Below are positions 57,736 through 64,000 of a DNA stretch of 64,000 bases, in pieces. Both the position numbers and the translations under genes were made by a program. The first letter of the stretch is position 1. Every line of letters starts with the position of its first letter. The notes under the pieces were generated by a model that was not told where the DNA came from, made no database searches, and worked only from the letters and a program-made list of their open reading frames with translations. Origin of the DNA: Ipomoea triloba (taxonomy: Eukaryota; Streptophyta; Magnoliopsida; Solanales; Convolvulaceae); contig NC_044930.1 in assembly GCF_003576645.1 (NCBI RefSeq), positions 18,934,873 through 18,998,872 on the forward strand, written 5' to 3'.

Positions 57736-58740
57736 TAACACTAAGCATGGAGACTATTTTATTTTGCCGACGAGGCGTAGCGACCGTGGGTTACCCGACC
57801 CTGTCATTGTGTTAAGCATGGATACATCGCCAGCAATGAACTCAACGTTAGTAGGATCCTCTTCACCAAAAACTAGTTCTGTGTCCATGTCTGGCTCTTC
57901 TTCGTCACCAATAAGCAATAAGAAGTGACCTTTGCATCGGTGACCCTACGAATATTTTTGCTCAAAATGAAAACAGAGTCCCTTATCACGCCAGTCACGT
58001 ATCTCTGCTGCCCTGAACTTCCGTATGGGCAAGGTAGGAGTCGGCAGTGCATGAGGCGCTGGCATTAATTTCTGGCCACTTGTTCCCCCAGACAGAATAC
58101 CCGAGGGTTGCGAAGTTGGAGCTGGCCAAATTGTGATCTGTGAAAAACTAGAACCTCTAGGCTGCCAATGGTTTTCTTCCGGAATGGGTGAAGGTCTTGG
58201 GTTCCCTCGGTAGGCTATGCGACATTCAGCCATTAATTCATTGTAGCGAGCTTCATGAGCTTTGGCTAACTCGAAAGCTGCTAGAATGGACCTCGGTTTG
58301 GCCAATAATAACTCCCGTCGTATATGTGGTTTCAGTCCTCCAATGGCATAGGAAATCAATTGGCTCTCCGACACTCTTGGAAGTCTGCTACCGTCCCTAT
58401 CTGCATAAGTTTGGCTAGTTCGGCTAGAGGATCTTCAAAATGCGTGGTACCTAACCGGAGTTCAACCTTTTCCAGGAAGTCGTGCTAACAAAAAATCATG
58501 GGATTTCGTTTCATCCAACGAAACCACTCCGAAGCATCTCCCTCCAAACAGAACCTGACAATTTGTAACGGCTCTCGGGAGTTTGGTGAAAATTAAAATA
58601 TTCCTATATGTTGAAGATCCATTGTTGGGGATCAGCCTCTCCAAATTTTGGGATATCAAGTCTATTGCTACTGTTTTTCTAAACAAAGGAGTTTTCATCA
58701 GAAGATCCTTCATCAGTGGCGGTAGTAGTCCCAGGATTTG
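57736..58740 (-). pseudogene. Chromovirus gag and protease stub
   Basis: From 58740 downward: KTVAIDIPKFGEADPQQW-type capsid words split over two frames near 58640-58700, then SESQLISYAIGGLKPHIRRE, LAKPRSILAAFELAKAHEAR and a linker to KGLCFHFEQKYSYGHRC, a zinc knuckle whose second Cys has become Phe. After it FGEEDPTNVEFIAGD and GNPRSLRLVGKI lead to VLIDS of the protease active site, where the deletion begins. Several frame changes. The N-terminal ~150 residues expected for gag are incomplete. Confidence 0.75.
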
Positions 58741-60252
58741 CCCCTGTATATGGACCGTGTGAAGTTTGATGGCAAAAAAGTACTGCGACAAGTGCCACGA
58801 ATCAAGGGTTGGACCTGCCGGATAATGAGTGGCAGAAAATTTTCAGAAATCAGATTGGGGGAATTTGGGACGGGCGAGCTATTGGACGCAGAACTTGAAA
58901 ACACAGACGCAACCGCACCATGCATGGAGGAGAGGGTAAGAAAAAGCATATGTTTTTTTCTATGAATAGTATGTGAGGTGAAAACTACTAGGTAATAAAG
59001 TGCACATCCGTTAGCACTAAGATGCACAAGGTAGTTGTAATACAAAGTTTAGCAGAACAAAGTTTAAGAATGTGGTCATATGCAAAGGGTAATAAACTAG
59101 GTGGCACATGGGAGGTAGGTGTAGAACTACCTGAATAGATACATTTCACCTAAACAGATGCTAAATGCTAACTTCTAAAGTGCACACACTCCTGCTATGA
59201 CATGCACATAACGGATAAACACAAAACTTGACCATTAATATCTGAAAATGATAATACTAGTTAGAATGTATCCCCATTCAAGGGAACTAAATTTAAAGAG
59301 TCATGGAAATTGCTAGGTAATAAAGTGCACAACAGTTAATACTAAGATGCACATGGGTGGTTGTAATAAAAAGTTTAGCCGCAGAAGGTTAAAAATTTTA
59401 GTCATATGCACAGGTTAAGAAACTAAGTTGCACATGGGGGTTAGGTGTAGTACTCCCGCAACAGATCCATTTAACATAAACACATGCTAAATGATATCTT
59501 CTGAAGTGCACACACTTCTGATATGACATGCACGTAGCGTATAGAAAATGAACATAATAAAAGTTAAGAAATAGTAGTGATTTCACACTGTTTTGATCTG
59601 AAGTGAACTTGGGTGGTTTGTATACAAAAGTAGACCATTAGCGACTGAAAACGATCATGCATGCACACTATTAACTACTAAAATGCACACTGGTTTCCTG
59701 TACACATAATTGCAGACTTTTGAGGTTCGGGTCAGAGAAAATGACAATGTTGAAGTCCATCGTGTTAGAACTGGAGAAATTAATAGAGGAGACGGAGGAC
59801 GTGGCTGTGAAGGAAGGAATGATTAGGGAAATTTAGCAAACAATGGAGTCACTGGTGGGAATGATGTGGACGCAACAACCAAAGGAGAAGACTTGTCCAG
59901 GGAGCAAGGAAAACACAGACAGCCAGCACGAAGACGAGTTTAGGCAAACCCCGAAAACATAAGGGTCGTGGAGGATGTGGAGAGAGCCGCGCTATTGTGG
60001 ACAGATGGGTGCAAAATGCCTAGTTTCAGCTTGGGATTCAAACAAGTGGAGAAGAATGAGGGTATGGAGAATATTGATAACATTGATCTACCAACAGATG
60101 AAGAAGGGCCAAAGGGGGGTGGGGGTAGTCCAACAGTTTTGGAAATGGAAACGGACCACGAGTGTGCACCGGAGGCGGTAGAAGTTGCAGCGCCAAGTTG
60201 TGAAATAATAAACACCCCAACAGAGGTAATAATTACCAGCCTAAATAATTAA
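58738..60252 (+). pseudogene. Remnant of an unknown, possibly transposon-carried gene
   Basis: Exon-like part 1 (58738-58934) encodes LYMDRVKFDGKKVLRQVPRI then KGWT and GEFGTGELLDAELENT, and ends at a donor-like GAGAGG|GTAAGA. Part 2 starts after an acceptor-like TTGCAG (59713) with a heptad-like stretch (MLKSIVLELEKLIEE) that is broken by a stop near 59838. A frame change near 59960 leads to KMPSFSLGFKQVEK and an acidic tail ending at 60252. YxDRV ... PR ... GWT and PSFSLGF resemble plant proteins carried by Ulp1-type Mutator elements; this is a recollection, not a match I can test. The protease domain itself is absent. Confidence 0.35.
58993..59544 (+). repeat. Diverged direct duplication rich in TGCACA
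   Basis: 58993-59222 and 59316-59544 align with an offset of ~323: TAATAAAGTGCACA ... ACTAAGATGCACA ... AAGTTTAGC ... GTCATATGCA ... GGTAGGTGTAG or GTTAGGTGTAG ... AAGTGCACACAC ... ATATGACATGCAC. Located in the intron-like part of the preceding gene remnant. Confidence 0.7.
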
Positions 60253-60301
60253 CAACTGCGTTTGCAGCAAATATGTATTCCTATTGTAAATAATATGGGA
60301 T

Positions 60302-61430
60302 TGTAACACCCCCAAAAACGGCCTATTTGTTTTTTCTTATTTTCACCGATTAATAAATAATTCTTAAAACAAAACTTAGAATGCGGAAGCTTTTCAAAAT
60401 CTTATTGAGGGCATTACCGCCACACTTAGGCAACCACAATACCTAAGTGCTAAGGCTAACTTAAATAAAACCAAAACAAAAGAGAATTACAATTCTCAAC
60501 GTAGTCTTTAACGAGATAAAACATATTAAAGTCCTGAATATTCATAAAATTTATTTCTATATCCTCCAAAGCATCATGTTCTATCGCTCTCATAGCAACA
60601 TACTTCATCATATTTCTCCTGGTACTCAAACAAACAACAATAACAACAACAAGGAGAAAGGAGTTAGCATAACATGCTAAGTAAGGGACTGCTTGCCCCT
60701 ATGAAAATAATTTTAATAATTTGATAAGGGAAAATACTTTACCAATTGCTCAACTTGGCTGCAATGCCATATTAAAAATGTTTTCAATTTTGTAAGTATA
60801 AGGTAAAGTAATCATATAAAACTTTTTCACAATATCATCACTTATAAAAAATTTTTATAAACTTTATTTTTGTGCAACACTTGCATACCACAAAATATAT
60901 ATAGAAGCACATCAATCACACATAAATGGGACAGGGTCCTTTATTCTTAGGCCCTAGTAAACGGTGCTTCCCACACATCCGAACACTCCACACATTTCCC
61001 ATTTCTAATGGAAACCGGACTCTAACCTTAAGTGTGCACACCCCCGAATGAGGATTCCAAGGCTCAACGGGAAGTTACCAGCCCTAGTAGCCAGGATAAG
61101 GTTTCTACTGACTATTCCTGAAATTAGGGTACACAGACCCGCCTCAACAGGACACACCATAGTGCCCTAGTACCCGAGGATTGTTCCTTACGGGCACTCC
61201 TCAACAATAATTAAATTTCAACCACATATTCACAATTTCACAAATTTCACATAGCTTCCATAACTTGAAAATAATTATGATTAAAAATCCTTCTTTTGCA
61301 CATAAATAAATTTGCAAGGCAATAGTTTTGTTAATCCTCAATTCTCAATTTTACAAAAATAGCATTTTTGAAAAGATCATTTAATCGTATTTGATCCAAA
61401 AATCCCACACTTGAGTTCAAATAAACCAAA
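60302..61430 (-). mobile_element. Partial TGTAACACCCC element (family of 35209-38320)
   Basis: Starts on the plus strand with TGTAACACCCCC and shares GGGCATTACCGCCACAC-type sequence at about 60408-60427 with 35244-35260. CTTAAGTGTGCACAC also occurs in both (61028-61042 here, 36664-36678 there). On the minus strand an acceptor-like TTGAGTACCAG (about 60632) precedes a short open frame of ~51 codons (MMKYVAMRAIEHDALEDIE ...), in the position of the 145-codon frame of the other copy. The element ends near 61430 where the next element begins. Confidence 0.5.
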
Positions 61431-61849
61431 TTGTCGTGGAATTACGAGGTAAATTTCCGTCGCTAAATCTAGCAACGGAATATCCGTCGCTAAATCCACA
61501 AAATTTCCGTCGCTAGAGTCATACCACGACAATTTGGTAACGAACTTTGCAACGAATTAGCGACAGATTTGATGATGAAACTTGTGAGGGAATAACGCCG
61601 GACATATTCGTCCCTAAATTTAACTACGGATTTTCAGTGCGTCGCTAAATTTAAATTTTGTTTAAAAAAATAAAATAAAAGCTACCCACTAATTAATATC
61701 ACATACATGCTTTAAATCTATAATATAGTAGCTGAATAATATAAAGATTCCAACGAATCCCACTTTTATTCCTTTATCCTGAAGTTCTATTGTTCTGAGT
61801 CAATTACATTAACAGAAAAAAAAAAAAAAAGTAATTCCACACTCAAGTT

Positions 61850-62086
61850 CTAGAAATCTAGAACAGTTTCAGTCAAAACAAAAAATAGAAGATAATATCT
61901 ACAATAAGCTCCAAATACATGCTTCCAGCCCCTGCCAGTGTAATCACCAAATCCTCTAATATGGCCACCCCATGCTTCGTGAAAAATGCTCCGTGAAAAA
62001 GCCATGATCATATAATAGGCACCACTCATGTTGAAGAATATTTTTAAGACAGTCAGGAAAATAGTCAAACTACATGTTCCTCCCAA
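61850..62086 (-). pseudogene. Possible captured exon of a membrane protein gene
   Basis: A minus frame ending at 61850-61852. LTIFLTVLKIFFNMSGAYYM is hydrophobic, followed by a hydrophilic part (SRSIFHEAWGGHIRGFGDYT, GRGWKHVFGAYCRYY) and a second hydrophobic part (LLFFVLTETVLDF). Codon order and residue mix look like a real protein, unlike the surrounding sequence, but I cannot name the family. It lies inside an element with transposon-like ends and has no clear start, so a transduplicated host exon is the most likely reading. A chance open frame is the alternative. Confidence 0.3.
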
Positions 62087-62720
62087 AAAGAAGACAGATG
62101 GCCAGCAGAATTAGGCCAATGATTTAGCTTCCAAAATTTATGAGTGTCACATAATTGTTACTTTTCACTAACTTACTTTTAAAGTGGTAGCATTTTAAAT
62201 TTTCTATGCACACCAAATTCATTTGAAAAAGAACTAGAGTTCTCTAAGCCTTTTTAAATGCCATGAAAAGATCTAACATTCCTCCTTTCTTTCTTCTTCT
62301 TCTTCTTCTTTTTTTCCATTCTATCTGATTCAGAAATTGAGTGAATGACCATTTTGCTAACTTTCTATATTTCCAAACAATTCACAAGTCAATAAAGAGC
62401 AACTAAAATTTGCAGGCATCATCAACAAACACTTAAATAGAAAATAGATAAGCAAGAATAACAATAATCATAACAAGAACCTGATGAGTTCAAATTTAAT
62501 AACATATACCAATTCTACATAAAGGTCCTCCTTGCCCAACTCTCTGATATTCTACAAAATACCTCCATCCTCATCCAGCGTATCAACCATTGAACAAAGA
62601 CACATCTGATAATAAGAGGGAAAAACATCTAAGGGTAATTGTATAATAGGCTTTATATTTGTTTACAATATAAGCTAAAAATTATATGATAATAAAGGAT
62701 AGTTTTCTAAAATCCTCTGT

Positions 62721-62796
62721 CAATGTTTCTCTTTCCTAATGATAGTTCCTCCTCAAGCCAATGTTTCTCTTTCCTAATGATAGTTCCTCCTCAAGC
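62721..62796 (+). repeat. Perfect 38 bp tandem duplication
   Basis: CAATGTTTCTCTTTCC ... TCCTCCTCAAGC occurs at 62721-62758 and again at 62759-62796 without differences. Confidence 0.9.
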
Positions 62797-63764
62797 CAAG
62801 TCACACATAATTGCTTGCTGGAGTTTTGAATGATTTCAGTAAAACGTGCCAACTTGTCCATGGTTTTTAGTTGCCAATTTTTTAGAAAGACTATCAACCT
62901 GTAGCAAGCAGTTATATCAAACTGCATTACTTGAAAGGAAGATGAATGCAATCAACAAAGAGGGCAACCCATTCTTAAGGATGGTTATGTTTTTTATTTT
63001 CCTCTATTCAATATGCTTGACAAAAATTTTAAAAAACCGGCCATCTATAGGCTCAATGACATATTGATCAGAAAACTCCCACAGTCTCATCCTTGTATAT
63101 AATTTCTGTGCAGGATCTGCCTTCTCCATCATTATATGAACTCAATCACCACTTGAACTAAAAAAATAGAATTTGATAAATAAGCCACCGCTTTACTTCC
63201 TCATTTAAAAGTGGAATTTTAGACAATAATCATTTAAAGAGCTTTAATTTGATAGTAAAATTGTATGTTCTATATAGATAGCATATATATGTCTATCAGT
63301 CTATGTGTCAATCTATGAAGACAGAAGTTCACAGATCAAGTTTCTCAAGTCTCAACCTCCCAATATGGATGAATGAATGCTAAAGAGGGAAAGAAAATAG
63401 GATTGCAATAATTTCACAATTTCAGTAAATTAAACCAATAACTACTCCCAGGAACCTCAAGCATAAAATTTGCAGTATATTAAAGTATTTAACTATTAAA
63501 GATGCATCAAACAAAGCAGAAAACAACTAAAAATTCCTAGCATCCATATTTCAACATATTCATCATCAAATATAGTAAGGAGCACCAACGAATGGATCAA
63601 AAGCAGGATCATTCATAAATATAAACATTTTTCCGATCCCCAAATCCAAAGGGAGCAGTTGAAAACTCTAATTCCCAAAATGTCGAGAGAGGTACTTCAG
63701 GAAAGTATTACCTGAGTAGAGGAGCGACGGCGGTAGGCACGGCGGAGCAGGTAGCTGCGTTCGG

Positions 63765-63835
63765 AGTCCAGGCGAGCAACTGTGGCGGTCGTCCAGGCGA
63801 GCAGCGGTAGTGGTTGTCCAGGCGAGTAACTGGTC
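63765..63835 (+). repeat. Imperfect ~30 bp tandem repeat
   Basis: GTCCAGGCGAGCAAC, GTCCAGGCGAGCAGC and GTCCAGGCGAGTAAC follow each other at ~30 bp spacing. The surrounding GC-rich segment (63715-63860) holds several overlapping minus frames of 60-84 codons with no known motif. Confidence 0.6.
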
Positions 63836-64000
63836 GTGGGCAGTAGTGCGGGCAAAGCAGTAGTTGGCTGCTGGGGTGTTTGGAACAATTTTTATGGTTA
63901 GAATGTTTACAAGGCAAAGCAATCTGATTATATATTTGTATCTAGTGACGGAAACTTGAATCCGTCGCTATATGTAGCGACGGACTCAAATTCCGTCGCT

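Larger units (their letters stand above)
45706..58740 (-). mobile_element. Ty3/gypsy chromovirus, 5'-truncated, split by Athila-type element
   Basis: Gag, a protease stub, the RT connection and RNase H region, integrase and chromodomain lie in order on the minus strand from 58740 to 45880. A 9.5 kb Athila-type element (46176-55707, target duplication ATCTT) interrupts it between integrase and chromodomain. An internal deletion at about 57735 joins the protease active-site region to the end of the RT, so the RT fingers and palm are absent. Several stops and frame shifts are present. Sequence stops near 58740 without leader, primer-binding site or 5' LTR. The chromodomain places it in the chromovirus group; Reina- or Tekay-like cannot be decided. 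Confidence 0.85.
61430..64000. mobile_element. Element with GTCGCTA subterminal repeats, runs off the window
   Basis: 61436-61650 contains CCGTCGCTAAAT or close variants several times, plus the inverted pair AATTGTCGTGG/CCACGACAATT (61430-61441, 61528-61539). The window end (63946-64000) has AGTGACGGAAAC, CCGTCGCTATAT, GTAGCGACGG and CCGTCGCT. Dense repeats at both ends in opposite arrangement are typical of CACTA-type transposons. The CACTA terminus itself is not in the window on the right and not recognised on the left. No transposase seen. Confidence 0.5.

Noticed and set aside
45880..58740. Endogenous pararetrovirus
   Set aside because: Integrase, chromodomain and gypsy domain order identify Ty3/gypsy; no movement protein or caulimovirus-type coat protein motif is seen.
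61850..62086. Intact host gene
   Set aside because: Short, no clear start, and enclosed by transposon-like ends; recorded only as a possible captured exon.

Overview
The window is nuclear DNA of a flowering plant, most likely a eudicot. It is strongly AT-rich. Every strong coding signature belongs to a plant transposable element: Ty1/copia, Ty3/gypsy of Athila type, Ty3/gypsy chromovirus, a plant L1-type LINE with a C-terminal RNase H, a Cassandra-type TRIM, tRNA-derived SINEs and many terminal-inverted-repeat elements. I find no intact host gene, no structural RNA gene and no CRISPR array. One run of 741 N (3915-4655) is an assembly gap.

Layout. 1-7.4 kb: small non-autonomous DNA elements, SINEs, (TA)n tracts, the gap with an apparently identical ~0.6 kb segment on both sides, and a 1.5 kb Mutator-like element with long inverted ends. 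7.77-13.2 kb: a decayed copia element (+) with 150 bp LTRs, split by a 1.06 kb Mutator-like element. 16.2-23.4 kb: a second copia element of the same group (-), carrying two solo LTRs. 23.7-30.6 kb: MITE cluster, including three copies of one ~640 bp family, two foldbacks and a 750 bp element with a 9 bp target duplication. 31.7-44.4 kb: a nest. An old LTR-like sequence carries a third solo LTR, a Cassandra TRIM with 5S rRNA-like promoter boxes, and a LINE (-). The LINE has itself received the fourth solo LTR and a 3.1 kb TGTAACACCCC element that contains a possible spliced small gene. 45.7-58.7 kb: a chromovirus (-) split by a 9.5 kb Athila-type element (+). 58.7-60.3 kb: remnant of a gene resembling transposon-carried plant Ulp1-type genes. 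60.3-64.0 kb: a partial TGTAACACCCC element, then an element with GTCGCTA-type repeats at both visible ends and a possible captured exon.

Relative ages can be read from the nesting. Target-site duplications mark most insertions. Where I checked, removing the inserted element puts the interrupted LINE reading frame back in phase. The Athila-type element is the youngest large insertion: its two 1521 bp LTRs differ at about six sites by eye. Nevertheless its reverse-transcriptase core is deleted and it has three in-frame stops, so it was probably mobilised by proteins from another copy. The four solo LTRs share two CACGCGTG-type motifs about 50 bp apart upstream of a TATA-like box; in one copy both are perfect 18 bp palindromes. 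All boundaries were read by eye; family names beyond superfamily are inference.
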